Below are positions 25,003 through 37,543 of a DNA stretch of 64,000 nt, piece after piece; the first letter of the stretch is position 1; every line of letters starts with the position of its first letter. The stretch spans positions 3,032,668 through 3,096,667 of the forward strand of contig NZ_CP107551.1 in the NCBI RefSeq assembly GCF_025837095.1, in the 5' to 3' direction. The position numbers and the translations under genes are program-made. The stretch comes from Rhodococcus sp. Z13. GTDB taxonomy: Bacteria > Actinomycetota > Actinomycetes > Mycobacteriales > Mycobacteriaceae. The notes below the pieces were generated by a model. It was not told where the DNA came from. It ran no database searches and saw nothing but the letters and a program-made list of their open reading frames with translations.

Positions 25003-27519
25003 TCAGCTCCGCGGGGCCGGTCCGATACCGGGCATACCGACCAGGACCGGGACCCTGCGCGGGCCGCTGTCGTCGAACCGGATGGTGGGATCGGGCTGCG
25101 CGGGGGCGTTGACGAAGGACACGAAGCGGGCGAGCTTCTCGGGGTCCTCGAGGACACCGGCCCACTCGTCCTTGTATCCGGCGACGTGCTTGGCCATCGC
25201 CGCCTCGAGTTCGTCGGCGATGCCGAGTGCGTCGTCGCACACGACCGCCTTGAGGTGCTCGAGGCCGCCCTCGAGTTCGTCGAGCCACGGCGCGGTGCGC
25301 TGCAGCCGGTCGGCGGTGCGGATGTAGAACATGAGGAACCGGTCGATGTAGCGCACGAGGGTCTCGTCGTCGAGACCGCCGGCCAGCAGCTGGGCATGCT
25401 TGGGCGACTGGCCGCCGTTGCCGCAGACGTACAGGTTCCAGCCGTTCTCGGTGGCGATCACACCGACGTCCTTGCCGCGGGCCTCGGCGCATTCGCGGGC
25501 GCAGCCGGACACGCCCATCTTGAGCTTGTGCGGCGAGCGCAGGCCGCGGTAGCGCAGCTCGAGGTCGACGGCCATGCCGACCGAGTCCTGCACGCCGTAG
25601 CGGCACCAGGTGGAGCCGACGCAGCTCTTGACGGTACGCAGCGACTTGCCGTACGCCTGACCCGATTCCATGCCGGCGTCGACGAGGCGCTTCCAGATCT
25701 GCGGGAGCTGCTCGACGCGGGCCCCGAACAGGTCGATGCGCTGCCCGCCGGTGACCTTCACGTACAGGCCGAAGTCGCGGGCGACCTCCCCGATGACGAT
25801 GAGCTGTTCGGGGGAGCACTCGCCGCCTGGCATGCGCGGCACCACCGAGTAGGTGCCGTTTTTCTGGATGTTGGCGAGGAAGTGGTCGTTCGTGTCCTGC
25901 AGACCGGCCTGCTTCGGGTGCAGGATGTGGTCCGAGTCGGTGGAGGCGAGGATCGACGCGACGACCGGCTTGCAGATGTCGCAGCCGTAACCGGTGCCGT
26001 ACTTCTCGATGAGCGCGGAGAAGGTGCGGATGCCGGTGGCCTGGACGATCTGGAACAGCTCGGCGCGCGACTGCTGGAAGTGCTCGCACAGCGCCTTGGA
26101 CATCTGCACACCCGACTGCGTGAGCAGCTGCTTGATGCTCGGGAGGCATCCACCGCAGGTGGTGCCGGCGCTGGTGCACGACTTGATCTGGGCGATGTCA
26201 CAGGCGCCCTCGGCGATGGCCCCGCAGATCGTGCCCTTGGTCACGCCGTTGCAGGAGCAGATCTCGGCGTCGTCGGGCAGCGATCCGGCGCCGGGCTTCT
26301 CCCCCGCCGGGGAGATGAGGGCGGCCGGGTCGCCGGGCAGTTCGCGGCCGACGAGCGGTCGCAGGTTGCCGTAGGCGGAGGCGTCGCCGACGAGGATGCC
26401 GCCGAGCAGGGTCTTCGCGTCGTCGGAGACGACGAGCTTGGCGTAGGTGCCCTTGGCGGCGTCGGACAGCACCACCTCGAGGGCGCCCGGGGTGGTGGCG
26501 TGGGCGTCGCCGAAGCTGGCGACGTCGACGCCGAGCAGCTTGAGCTTGGTGGACATGTCGGCGCCGGGGAACTCGGCGGTGCCGCCGACGAGCCGGTCGG
26601 CCACGACCTCGGCGGTGCTGTAACCGGGGGCGACGAGGCCGTAGCAGACACCCTCGACCGCGGCGCATTCGCCGACGGCGTAGATCGCCTCGTCGCTGGT
26701 GCTGCGGCAGGCACGGTCGGTGAGCACACCGCCGCGGGCGCCGAGCTCGAGACCGGCCTCACGGGCGAGTTCGTCGCGGGGCCGCACGCCGGCGGAGAAG
26801 ACCACGAGCCCGGCGTCGAGAACGGTGCCGTCGGACAGGGTGACCTGCAGGCCGTCGGGTCCGTTCTCGATCTTCTCGGTGCCCACGCCGGTGTGGGTCA
26901 CGAGGCCGAGGTCGGTGACGAGACGGTCGAGGACGCGGCCGCCGGCCTCGTCGATCTGGGCGGGCATGAGCCGGTTGTTGAACTCGATCACGTGCGGGGT
27001 GACGCCGAGCAGCCGCAGGGCGTTGGCCGCTTCGAGCCCGAGCAGGCCGCCGCCGATGACGATGCCGATCCCCCCGACCGCCGCCGTCCTCTCGGCGGCG
27101 ACGCGGATGCCGTCGAGGTCGTCGAGGGTGCGGTAGACGAAGCAGCCGGGCAGGTCGTGTCCGGGCACCGGCGGGACGAAGGCGTAGGAGCCGGTGGCGA
27201 ACACGAGCGCGTCGTAGGGCACCACGTCGCCGCCGGTGGTGGTGACGGTGCGGGTGGACCGGTCGAGGGCCGTCGCCCGGGTCCCGAGCCGCAGGTCGAC
27301 GAGATCGTCTGCGGCGTAATCGTTTCCGGCGAGAGCGAGTTCCTTGCGGTCCCAGGATCCGACGTAGGAGGACAGTCCCACCCGGTCGTAGGCGGCGTCG
27401 GCCTCCTCACCGAGGACGGTGACCGACCACTGGTCCTGTTCGTCGCGGACGCGCAGGGCCTCCACGAAGCGGTGTCCGACCATTCCGTGTCCGACGACGA
27501 CGACGTTCTTGCGGCTCAT
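25003..27519 (-). CDS. nirB: Nitrite reductase (NADH) large subunit
   Basis: An 838-residue protein with full-length domain order: N-terminal FAD/NAD(P) domains (VVVGHGMVGHRFVEAL, GIGIVIGGGLLGLEAAN), a BFD-like [2Fe-2S] domain (EICSCNGVTKGTICG, CTSAGTTCGGCLPS), then ferredoxin-like half domains and the siroheme/4Fe-4S sulfite/nitrite reductase domain. The cluster ligands follow C-x5-C (about 633 and 639) and GCAREC (C-x3-C, near 671). It reduces nitrite to ammonium with NADH in the cytosol. It lies 49 bp after narK and shares its transcript direction with nirD, hemD and cbiX. A ribosome binding site AGGAAAGAG precedes ATG 27519. Confidence 0.96.
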   Translation of the reverse strand: MSRKNVVVVGHGMVGHRFVEALRVRDEQDQWSVTVLGEEADAAYDRVGLSSYVGSWDRKELALAGNDYAADDLVDLRLGTRATALDRSTRTVTTTGGDVVPYDALVFATGSYAFVPPVPGHDLPGCFVYRTLDDLDGIRVAAERTAAVGGIGIVIGGGLLGLEAANALRLLGVTPHVIEFNNRLMPAQIDEAGGRVLDRLVTDLGLVTHTGVGTEKIENGPDGLQVTLSDGTVLDAGLVVFSAGVRPRDELAREAGLELGARGGVLTDRACRSTSDEAIYAVGECAAVEGVCYGLVAPGYSTAEVVADRLVGGTAEFPGADMSTKLKLLGVDVASFGDAHATTPGALEVVLSDAAKGTYAKLVVSDDAKTLLGGILVGDASAYGNLRPLVGRELPGDPAALISPAGEKPGAGSLPDDAEICSCNGVTKGTICGAIAEGACDIAQIKSCTSAGTTCGGCLPSIKQLLTQSGVQMSKALCEHFQQSRAELFQIVQATGIRTFSALIEKYGTGYGCDICKPVVASILASTDSDHILHPKQAGLQDTNDHFLANIQKNGTYSVVPRMPGGECSPEQLIVIGEVARDFGLYVKVTGGQRIDLFGARVEQLPQIWKRLVDAGMESGQAYGKSLRTVKSCVGSTWCRYGVQDSVGMAVDLELRYRGLRSPHKLKMGVSGCARECAEARGKDVGVIATENGWNLYVCGNGGQSPKHAQLLAGGLDDETLVRYIDRFLMFYIRTADRLQRTAPWLDELEGGLEHLKAVVCDDALGIADELEAAMAKHVAGYKDEWAGVLEDPEKLARFVSFVNAPAQPDPTIRFDDSGPRRVPVLVGMPGIGPAPRS

Positions 27520-27568
27520 GGGTTTTCTCTTTCCTGATACGTGCGGATCGATCGGGCCGTGCGGCCGA

Positions 27569-29032
27569 TCAGACCGTGAGGTCGACGCGGGTCCGGGCGG
27601 GAGCGTCCGCGGCGGGGGTGGTGTCCGGGGCGGGAGCGGCGGGGCGGCGGAGGAAGATCGCCCAGGTCACCGCGATGCACACGACGTAGAAGATCGCGAA
27701 CACCCAGAAGGCTGCGGTGGCGGACTGGGCGGCTCCGCCGTAGGAGGCGCGGAAGACGAGGTTGATGCCCACGCCGCCGAGGCCGCCGATGGCGCCGGCG
27801 AAGCCGATGAGGGCGCCGGACATGCTGCGCGACCAGGCCGCCTTGGCGTCGCGGTCGAGTCCCTCGAGGTCCTGGGCCTTGGCCTCGAAGATGGACGGGA
27901 TCATCTTGTAGACCGAGCCGTTGCCGATGCCGGACAGCAGGAACAGGGCGATGAAGCCGAGCACCATGGCGACGAGGATGCCGCCGCTCGCAGCACCGGC
28001 CGCGGCGTCGTCGAGGGTGCCGGCGACGATGAGCACACCGGCGGCGAGGGTCATGGCGACGAAGGTGTACAGGGTGATGCGGCCACCGCCGATGCGGTCG
28101 GCGAGCTTGCCGCCGAGCGGGCGGGCGATCGATCCGAGCAGCGGGCCGATGAATGCGATCTGCGCGGCGTGCAGGGCGGCCTGGGCGGGGGTGTCACCGC
28201 CGGCGAGGAAGTTGATCTGCAGGACCTGACCGAAGGCGAAGCTGAAGCCGATGAACGACCCGAAGGTGCCGATGTAGAGGAAGGAGATGATCCACGAGTC
28301 GCGGAACCTCAGGGCTCGTCCCATGACGCGCAGGTCGGCCTTCTGGTCGCCGAGGTTGTCCATGAACAGGGCCGCACCGAGGGCGGCGACGCCGCAGAGC
28401 ACCAGGTAGACCGAGCACACGATCCACGGTTCGGTGTTGCCGACGGTGGCGATGACGAGCAGGCCGATCAGCTGGATGGCCGGCACACCGATGTTGCCGC
28501 CACCGGCGTTGAGGCCGAGTGCCCAGCCCTTCAGCCGCTGCGGATAGAAGGCGTTGATGTTGGTCATCGACGACGCAAAGTTGCCGCCGCCCACACCGGC
28601 GAGCGCCGCGACCAGCATGAAGGTCGTGTAGGAGTGGCCCGGGTTCAGCATCAGGTACAGCGCCCCGAGGGTCGGCACCAGCAGCACGAGGGCGCTGAAG
28701 ACCGTCCAGTTGCGGCCGCCGAAGCGGGCGGTGGCGACGGTGTAGGGGATGCGCAGGAGCGATCCGACGAGCGTGGGGACCGCGACGAGGAAGAACTTGC
28801 CCGCGGCGTCGATGCCGTAGACGTCGGTGGGCATGAACAGCACCATGACCGACCAGATCGACCACACCGAGAAACCGACGTGCTCGGCGATCACCGACCA
28901 GATCAGGTTGCGCCGGGCGACCTGCTTGCCTCCGGCCTCCCACGCCTCGACGTCCTCGGCGTCCCAGCGTTCGATATAGTGCTTGCGCACGAATTTGGCT
29001 CGGAGACTTTCCTTTTCGACGATAGTCGCCAT
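27569..29032 (-). CDS. narK: NNP-type MFS nitrate/nitrite transporter
   Basis: The 487-residue protein has about 12 membrane helices and both nitrate signature motifs: NS1 in AGVGGGNFASSMTNINAFYP, after helix 5, and NS2 in LSGIGNGSVYKMIPSIF, after helix 11. The charged N-terminus (about 45 residues) is cytoplasmic. A strong ribosome binding site GAGGAGGAAG precedes ATG 29032. As the first gene of the narK-nirB-nirD-hemD-cbiX run it probably imports nitrate or exports nitrite for assimilation. The 148 bp upstream hold the promoter; I could not find a convincing GlnR box there. Confidence 0.94.
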   Translation of the reverse strand: MATIVEKESLRAKFVRKHYIERWDAEDVEAWEAGGKQVARRNLIWSVIAEHVGFSVWSIWSVMVLFMPTDVYGIDAAGKFFLVAVPTLVGSLLRIPYTVATARFGGRNWTVFSALVLLVPTLGALYLMLNPGHSYTTFMLVAALAGVGGGNFASSMTNINAFYPQRLKGWALGLNAGGGNIGVPAIQLIGLLVIATVGNTEPWIVCSVYLVLCGVAALGAALFMDNLGDQKADLRVMGRALRFRDSWIISFLYIGTFGSFIGFSFAFGQVLQINFLAGGDTPAQAALHAAQIAFIGPLLGSIARPLGGKLADRIGGGRITLYTFVAMTLAAGVLIVAGTLDDAAAGAASGGILVAMVLGFIALFLLSGIGNGSVYKMIPSIFEAKAQDLEGLDRDAKAAWSRSMSGALIGFAGAIGGLGGVGINLVFRASYGGAAQSATAAFWVFAIFYVVCIAVTWAIFLRRPAAPAPDTTPAADAPARTRVDLTV

Positions 29033-29180
29033 CGGATACTTCCTCCTCGGGTCTGTGTTGAACCCAAGGTAGGAAAAGGGTGTTGCTACGGTGCTGCCCG
29101 CGGTGACCTCCGCGTCAAGACTTGCTCACCCTGCCTCCGCGTCCCCTGTGAGGAAGAACCGGACCGGCCCCCGCGGGGCG

Positions 29181-30035
29181 TCAGAGCAGGAAACGCACCA
29201 GGTCGGCGGTGTGCGCGAGTCCCGGGAACGCCTCCTCGGTGGACCGCGGGTGCAGGGCGTGCACCGCGAGCCGGAAGATGACCGCGCGCAGCAGCATCTG
29301 CGGCCACTCCGGCAGGTCCTCCCAGCGTGCGATCAGCCCCTCGTCGGCACCACCCCAGGACAGTGCGTCGACGACGGCGACGGCCGCGGCCCACTCGGCG
29401 GGCCGCCAGTAGGGAGTGATGTCGGTCAGCCCCGGGGCGGCACGGCCGGCGAACAGCACCGTGCCGAACAGGTCGCCGTGCACCAGCTGGTCGGGCAGGT
29501 GCACGGGCTTGCGGAAGGTCGCGAGCTGGTTGATCAGGTCGAGGCTCTTGCGGCCGTCGGGGGTCGTCGTCTCGGGCGCACCGGCAGCGCGGGCGCTGCG
29601 CAGCGGCACGGTCTCCCAGGCGGCGCGGTCGGCGGCGACGAAGACATCGACGTCCTCCCACGGCGCGACCGGCGGCTGCATGAGGAAACGGGGCCGTTCG
29701 AGCTGCGCGGTGGCGGCATGCAGCCGCAGCGACAGCGACACGACCTCGTCGTGCCGGGGCTCGGAGGTGCCGACGATGTAGGTGTCCGCACGCCAGCCGG
29801 ACACGACGTAACGGCCGTCCGTGGATCTCACCGGCCGCGCGAGTCGCACCCCGTCGACGGTGAGGGTCTCCCGCACCTTGGCGGACCAGGCCGCGCGGGC
29901 GTGATCGGCGACGCGGGACAGGACGACGTCCCCACATCGGAACCCTCCGTCCCAGTCGGGTCCGAGCGGGACCGGTTCGACGTCGCGGAGACCGAATGTG
30001 GAGCACACGTGCTGCGGGGGTTCGAGTGAGCTCAC
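29181..30035 (-). CDS. TIGR02569 family kinase-like protein (Rv3205c-like)
   Basis: A protein of 284 residues from GTG 30035 (GAGG upstream); in-frame starts to 30140 would add up to 35 residues. It looks like a remote member of the aminoglycoside phosphotransferase/protein kinase fold: an N-terminal lobe and LVHGDLFGTVLFAG as the HGDxxxxN-like catalytic loop. The Asn is missing and the metal-binding segment reads LTDITPYWRP. The family is restricted to actinobacteria and uncharacterised. It stands between narK and moeZ, which matches the mycobacterial order once the nitrogen block is removed. No membrane segments are present. Confidence 0.8.
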   Translation of the reverse strand: MSSLEPPQHVCSTFGLRDVEPVPLGPDWDGGFRCGDVVLSRVADHARAAWSAKVRETLTVDGVRLARPVRSTDGRYVVSGWRADTYIVGTSEPRHDEVVSLSLRLHAATAQLERPRFLMQPPVAPWEDVDVFVAADRAAWETVPLRSARAAGAPETTTPDGRKSLDLINQLATFRKPVHLPDQLVHGDLFGTVLFAGRAAPGLTDITPYWRPAEWAAAVAVVDALSWGGADEGLIARWEDLPEWPQMLLRAVIFRLAVHALHPRSTEEAFPGLAHTADLVRFLL

Positions 30036-30164
30036 GCGCCTCACGGTACCGCCGGACACCGCGCGAACCGGGAAGGCACTCCGCTGTTTCAGGTCACAAC
30101 GAGGTCTCCGTCGGGCATCGGCCCCACGGTTCGCACTCACATCCCGGCGTCGGTGCCGGGAAGC

Positions 30165-31361
30165 TCAGTAGACGGGCAGCGAGGGATCCACCTGCTGCGC
30201 CCAGGCGATCACACCACCGTGCAGGTGCGTCGCGTCGGCGAAACCGGCCCGGGTGAGCACCTCGAGGGCCTCGGCGGAGCGGATGCCGGTCTTGCAGTAC
30301 AGCACGATGGGGGTGTTCTGCGGCAGCTCGGCGAGCGCCTCACCGGACAGGATGCGGCCCTTCGGCACAAGGCGGGCGCCGTCGATGCGGACGATGTCCC
30401 ACTCCACCGGTTCGCGGACGTCGATCAACGCGAGGTCGCGGCCCTCGTCGAGCATGCGCCGCAGCTCGGTGGGGGTGATCGCCTTCTGCGCCGCCGCGGT
30501 GTCGTCGGCGGGAGCGATGCCGCAGAACGCCTCGTAGTCGACGAGTTCGGTGACGGGCACCCGCCCGGGATCGCGTCGCAGGGTCACGGTGCGGAAGTTC
30601 ATCGCCAGCGCGTCGTAGATCATCAGCCGCCCCAGCAGCGGCTCACCGATGCCGGTGACGAGCTTGACGGCCTCGGTGGCCATGAGGGTGCCGATGGTGC
30701 CCGGCAGCACGCCGAGGACCCCGCCCTCGGCGCAGGACGGGACCATGCCCGGCGGCGGCGCCTCGGGGTACAGGTCGCGGTAGTTCAGGCCGCGGCCGTC
30801 GGGGGCGTCCTCCCAGAAGACCGACAGCTGCCCCTCGAAGCGGAAGATCGAGCCCCACACGTAGGGCTTGCCGGCGAGGACCGCGGCGTCGTTGACGAGA
30901 TAGCGGGTCGCGAAGTTGTCGGTGCCGTCGAGGATCAGGTCGTACTGCTCGAACAGCTGCACCGCGTTGCCCGAGTCGAGCCGGGTCTCGTGCAGCCGCA
31001 CGGTGACACGGTCGTTGATCGCCAGGATGCTGTCGCGGGCGCTCTCCCCCTTGGACCGGCCGACGTCGTCGCGGCCGTGGATGATCTGGCGCTGCAGGTT
31101 GGAGGTCTCCACCTCGTCGAACTCGACGATCCCGATGGTGCCCACCCCGGCGGCGGCGAGATAGAGCAGCGCCGGGGATCCCAGGCCGCCCGCACCGATG
31201 CACAGCACCCTCGCGTTCTTCAGCCGCCGCTGCCCGGTGACCCCGACGTTCGGGATGATCAGGTGCCGGCTGTACCGGGCGACCTCGTCGTGACCGAGTT
31301 CCGCTGCGGGCTCCACCAGCGGCGGAAGCGAACGTCGGTCCAACGGTGTCGGTGCGGTCAC
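30165..31361 (-). CDS. moeZ: Adenylyltransferase/sulfurtransferase MoeZ (MoeB-rhodanese)
   Basis: A protein of 398 residues in two domains. Residues about 25-270 are an E1-like adenylyltransferase with the nucleotide loop GAGGLGSPALLYLAAAG and the catalytic Asp region LILDGTDNFATRY. Residues about 295-398 are a rhodanese domain with the active cysteine in LYCKTGIRS. MoeZ activates the C-terminal glycine of MoaD-like and CysO-like sulfur carriers and loads sulfur on them, for molybdopterin and cysteine synthesis. It corresponds to Rv3206c. Two 21-bp direct repeats lie directly upstream. Confidence 0.94.
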   Translation of the reverse strand: MTAPTPLDRRSLPPLVEPAAELGHDEVARYSRHLIIPNVGVTGQRRLKNARVLCIGAGGLGSPALLYLAAAGVGTIGIVEFDEVETSNLQRQIIHGRDDVGRSKGESARDSILAINDRVTVRLHETRLDSGNAVQLFEQYDLILDGTDNFATRYLVNDAAVLAGKPYVWGSIFRFEGQLSVFWEDAPDGRGLNYRDLYPEAPPPGMVPSCAEGGVLGVLPGTIGTLMATEAVKLVTGIGEPLLGRLMIYDALAMNFRTVTLRRDPGRVPVTELVDYEAFCGIAPADDTAAAQKAITPTELRRMLDEGRDLALIDVREPVEWDIVRIDGARLVPKGRILSGEALAELPQNTPIVLYCKTGIRSAEALEVLTRAGFADATHLHGGVIAWAQQVDPSLPVY

Positions 31362-31398
31362 GGGGTCTCCTGTCGCGGTCCGGCTACGGCACCGCCCA

Positions 31399-31438
31399 TT
31401 CTCCCATCCGGTGACCCACGTCTCCCAGCCGGTGACCC
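31399..31438. repeat. Two 21-bp direct repeats upstream of moeZ
   Basis: TTCTCCCATCCGGTGACCC (from 31399) recurs as GTCTCCCAGCCGGTGACCC (from 31420), a 21-bp period equal to two helical turns. They sit in the 87-bp gap between the DUF3152 stop and the moeZ start, likely overlapping the moeZ promoter. They may be a pair of regulator sites. Confidence 0.6.
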
Positions 31439-31448
31439 TCGCCGGAGG

Positions 31449-33307
<1,859 letters not shown>

Positions 33308-33366
33308 GCGTCGCCTCCGTACGCGAGCAGTACCGCTGCACGAACGACTGCTGCACGAACGACGAG

Positions 33367-33393
33367 GGGCCGGGGCTGCGGAAGCCCCGGCCC
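33367..33393. terminator. Bidirectional terminator between tetR and DUF3107 genes
   Basis: GGGCCGGGGCT (33367-33377) pairs perfectly with AGCCCCGGCCC (33383-33393) through a 5-nt loop, followed by a T-rich GTCGCCTTCTTCGTC on the plus strand. The site lies between the stops at 33307 and 33413. Confidence 0.85.
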
Positions 33394-33412
33394 GTCGCCT
33401 TCTTCGTCGATG

Positions 33413-33643
33413 TCAGATCGCGGCGAATCCGACGCGGCCGGCGGTGGCCGGTCCGATGTCGACGTAGCTGATCTTCGAGGCCTGCACGATGACCTTGCGG
33501 CCCTTCTCGTCGACGAGGGAGAGGATGCCGTCGTTGGCGCCGTTGAGCGCGTCCCGCACGAGCTTCTCCACCTCGTCGGGCGTCTGGTCGCTGACGACGA
33601 GGACTTCGCGCGGGCTGTCCGCGACGCCGATCTTGACCTCCAC
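33413..33643 (-). CDS. DUF3107 family protein (Rv3208A/TB9.4-like)
   Basis: A 76-residue cytosolic protein starting MEVKIGVADSPREVLVVSD and ending with an Ala/Gly/Ile tail (ATAGRVGFAAI). It matches DUF3107, a small actinobacterial family represented by Rv3208A (TB9.4). A beta-alpha-beta pattern with a conserved GRKVIVQASKISYVDIG strand pair can be read. Function is unknown. It is the distal gene of a possible pair with the ferritin-like gene upstream (55 bp apart). Confidence 0.88.
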   Translation of the reverse strand: MEVKIGVADSPREVLVVSDQTPDEVEKLVRDALNGANDGILSLVDEKGRKVIVQASKISYVDIGPATAGRVGFAAI

Positions 33644-33698
33644 GATGGACCTCCGAATCTCCTGCTGCAGGAATACGTGTACTGCTGTCCGCCTCAGG

Positions 33699-34412
33699 CT
33701 AGTGCAGTCCGAGCACCGACATCCGCTTGGCGTGCTCGACCTGCATGCGATCGAACAGCGCCGCGATGTTGCTCAGGTCACCGGAGGCGAGAATCACCAG
33801 TTCGGCGAGTTCCTCGTTCTGCGCGAGGACGTACTGCGCCTGGGTGATGGCCTCACCGAGGAGACGCCGGCCCCACAGCATGAGGCGGTCCTTCTGCAGC
33901 GGGCTGCGTTCGACGACCTCCCGCACCTCGTGCACCACGAACTCGGAGTGGCCGGTCTCCGCGAGCACCTCCCGCACCACCGAGGCGACCTCGGGGGCGA
34001 GCATGTCGGCGATCTCGCAGTAGAAGTCGGCGGCGATACCGTCGCCGACGAAGGCCTTGACCAGCACCTCCATCCAGGTGGAGGGCGTGGTGGAGGCGTG
34101 ATAGGCGTCGAGGGCCTTGCGGTAGGGCTCCATCGCCGCGTAGATCTCCACGCCGCGCGCCTCGAGGGCGGTGTGCAGCGTCTCGAAGTGGCTCATCTCG
34201 GCGGCGGCCATGCTCGCGAGCGCGACCCGGCCCCGCAGCGACGGGGAGAAGCGGGCGTCCTCGGCGAGCCGGTAGAAGGCCGAGATCTCGCCGTAGGCGA
34301 GGACGGCGAACAGTTCGGAGACACCGGGATGGTCGGCGGGGACGGCCGGGGCCGGGGCCCCCTCCTGCGCCCGGCCGGGTTCTGCTGTGGACGGCGACGT
34401 TTCGGCTCCCAT
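33699..34412 (-). CDS. Ferritin-like fold protein (Rv3210c-like)
   Basis: A protein of 237 residues from ATG 34412; a start at 34433 would add seven residues. A disordered Ala/Pro-rich N-terminus is followed by a four-helix bundle with carboxylate and His positions typical of di-iron ferritin-like proteins: AYGEISAFYRLAEDA, AAAEMSHFETLH, YCEIADMLAPE and AETGHSEFVVHEV. This suggests a di-iron or MiaE-like centre, though the metal cannot be proven. It corresponds to Rv3210c and is divergent from the RhlE-type helicase gene. Confidence 0.85.
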   Translation of the reverse strand: MGAETSPSTAEPGRAQEGAPAPAVPADHPGVSELFAVLAYGEISAFYRLAEDARFSPSLRGRVALASMAAAEMSHFETLHTALEARGVEIYAAMEPYRKALDAYHASTTPSTWMEVLVKAFVGDGIAADFYCEIADMLAPEVASVVREVLAETGHSEFVVHEVREVVERSPLQKDRLMLWGRRLLGEAITQAQYVLAQNEELAELVILASGDLSNIAALFDRMQVEHAKRMSVLGLH

Positions 34413-34648
34413 GACGACGAAGCGTAGTACCACCTCGTGGAATGCGCTGGAACCGGTACAATGGTCAGAGGAGCCCGCGCTTCGAGCCGCCGACAGTGGC
34501 CCGCGAGCTTCCCAGATGATGTGCGCGCACCCGAACTGCGTATCGCTGCCGCGCTTCGCCGAGCCTGGTCGATACCGCTCGCGCTGAGGTGCAGGCCGGT
34601 CGCCTTTCCCCCTCGTGCGTGCGTGCCGAGACCAGGAAGGCCAGACCC

Positions 34649-36292
<1,644 letters not shown>

Positions 36293-36296
36293 CCGC

Positions 36297-37520
36297 GTGC
36301 TCGCACCCGAGCGCCGTACACGCACCGACCTGCTGGTCGCACTCGCACTCGTCGCCACCGTCCTGGTGGCGGCGAGTGTCGTCTGGTTCCGGTCGGACGC
36401 GCGGGGCACCACCTCCATCACCTGGGACGAACCCGTCCCGGGCCTGACCGCGGCGGGATCGCCGCCTTCGGCCCTCGAGGAGGCGTGGCGGGCACCCAGT
36501 GCGGCGTCGACCCGCCCGATCCTCGCGGGCGCGACCGTCGCGACCGCCGACGGCGGTACGGTGATCGGCCGCGATCCCGCCTCCGGGAAGGAACGCTGGC
36601 GCTACGAACGCGACCGGCCGTTGTGCGGGGCCGTCGAGTCGTGGGGCGACGTGGTGTCCGTCTACCACGACCCGCGCGGGTGCGGGCAGGTCACCTCCCT
36701 CGAGGCGGGGAGCGGGGCACGCGGGGCGCAACGCTCCAGCGATGCCGACGATCCGATCCGGCTCGTCGACGCCGGCTCCCACCTGATCGCCTTCGGCGAC
36801 ACCCGGCTCGAGATGTGGCGTTCCGATCTGGTGCGCACCGTGGAGTACGGGCGGGTGGACGCCCCGGTGAATCCGAACGCCCAGCCGCGCGCCGACTGCG
36901 AACTGCTGTCGGCGGCGGCGAGCGGCACCGTACTGGCGGTGCTCGAGCAGTGCGAGGGCGAGGCGGCGAACCGTCTCACCCTGCTCGATCCGGTCCCCGA
37001 CGACAGTCAGAAGCCCCAGGAGTTCGCGTCCTCGGTGCTGCCCGAGGCTCCCCGGGGCAGCGGCGCCCGCATCGTCTCCGTGAGCGGCGACCTCACAGTG
37101 GTCTATCTGCCCCCGGTCGGGGCCTCCGGGCCGCGTATCGGCACCTACGACGAGGACGGTGCGCTCGTCGACGTCCACGACCTGCGGTCCCCCGCGAGCG
37201 ACGCCGACACGGTCGCGCGCGAACTCGCCGGGGTGCTGGTGTGGTGGACCGGCACGGACACCGTCGGCCTGTCCCCCACCGACACCCGGCCGCTGTGGAC
37301 CGTGCCCGGCACGCTGGGCGAGGGCGACGTCGTGGCGGGGTCGCTGCTGCTGCCTGTCGAGGGGGCGCTGCTGGCGGTCGACCCGGCCACCGGTGCCGTC
37401 GACCGGCGCGTCGAGGTCGCTCGCGACGCAGCCGGCGAGGATCCGGTGTCCGTGACGGTTGCCGGGGAGCTGGTGCTCGAGCAGCGCGGCGACGAGGTCG
37501 TGGCCCTGCGCCGTCCCTGA
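36297..37520 (+). CDS. Membrane-anchored propeller-like protein (Rv3212-like)
   Basis: A protein of 407 residues from GTG 36297, four bases after the rhlE stop, so the two genes are probably cotranscribed. An N-terminal membrane anchor (LLVALALVATVLVAASVVWF, about 11-30) precedes an extracytoplasmic domain of repeated beta-strand segments, such as GGTVIGRDPASGKERWRYE and GALLAVDPATGAVDRRVEV, reminiscent of PQQ-like propeller blades. Cysteine pairs are present. The length equals the 407 residues I recall for Rv3212. Function unknown; a scaffold or sensor role outside the membrane is possible. Confidence 0.8.
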   Translation: MLAPERRTRTDLLVALALVATVLVAASVVWFRSDARGTTSITWDEPVPGLTAAGSPPSALEEAWRAPSAASTRPILAGATVATADGGTVIGRDPASGKERWRYERDRPLCGAVESWGDVVSVYHDPRGCGQVTSLEAGSGARGAQRSSDADDPIRLVDAGSHLIAFGDTRLEMWRSDLVRTVEYGRVDAPVNPNAQPRADCELLSAAASGTVLAVLEQCEGEAANRLTLLDPVPDDSQKPQEFASSVLPEAPRGSGARIVSVSGDLTVVYLPPVGASGPRIGTYDEDGALVDVHDLRSPASDADTVARELAGVLVWWTGTDTVGLSPTDTRPLWTVPGTLGEGDVVAGSLLLPVEGALLAVDPATGAVDRRVEVARDAAGEDPVSVTVAGELVLEQRGDEVVALRRP

Positions 37521-37543
37521 CGGATCAGGGCCGACACCTCATC

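Noticed and set aside
24598-27537. Open frame of nearly 1000 codons on the plus strand opposite nirB and nirD
   Set aside because: It mirrors the real genes, is His/Gly/Asp-rich without any domain, and arises from high GC at third codon positions. nirB and nirD on the minus strand have full motifs.
29033-29120. Possible GlnR box upstream of narK (GTCAC and GCAAC-like pieces)
   Set aside because: The pieces do not have the spacing of a GlnR site and match poorly. Nitrogen control is likely by function but not shown by this sequence.
33335-33364. Short direct repeat GCTGCACGAACGAC, two copies
   Set aside because: Only two adjacent copies next to a terminator, with no structure or context suggesting a role.
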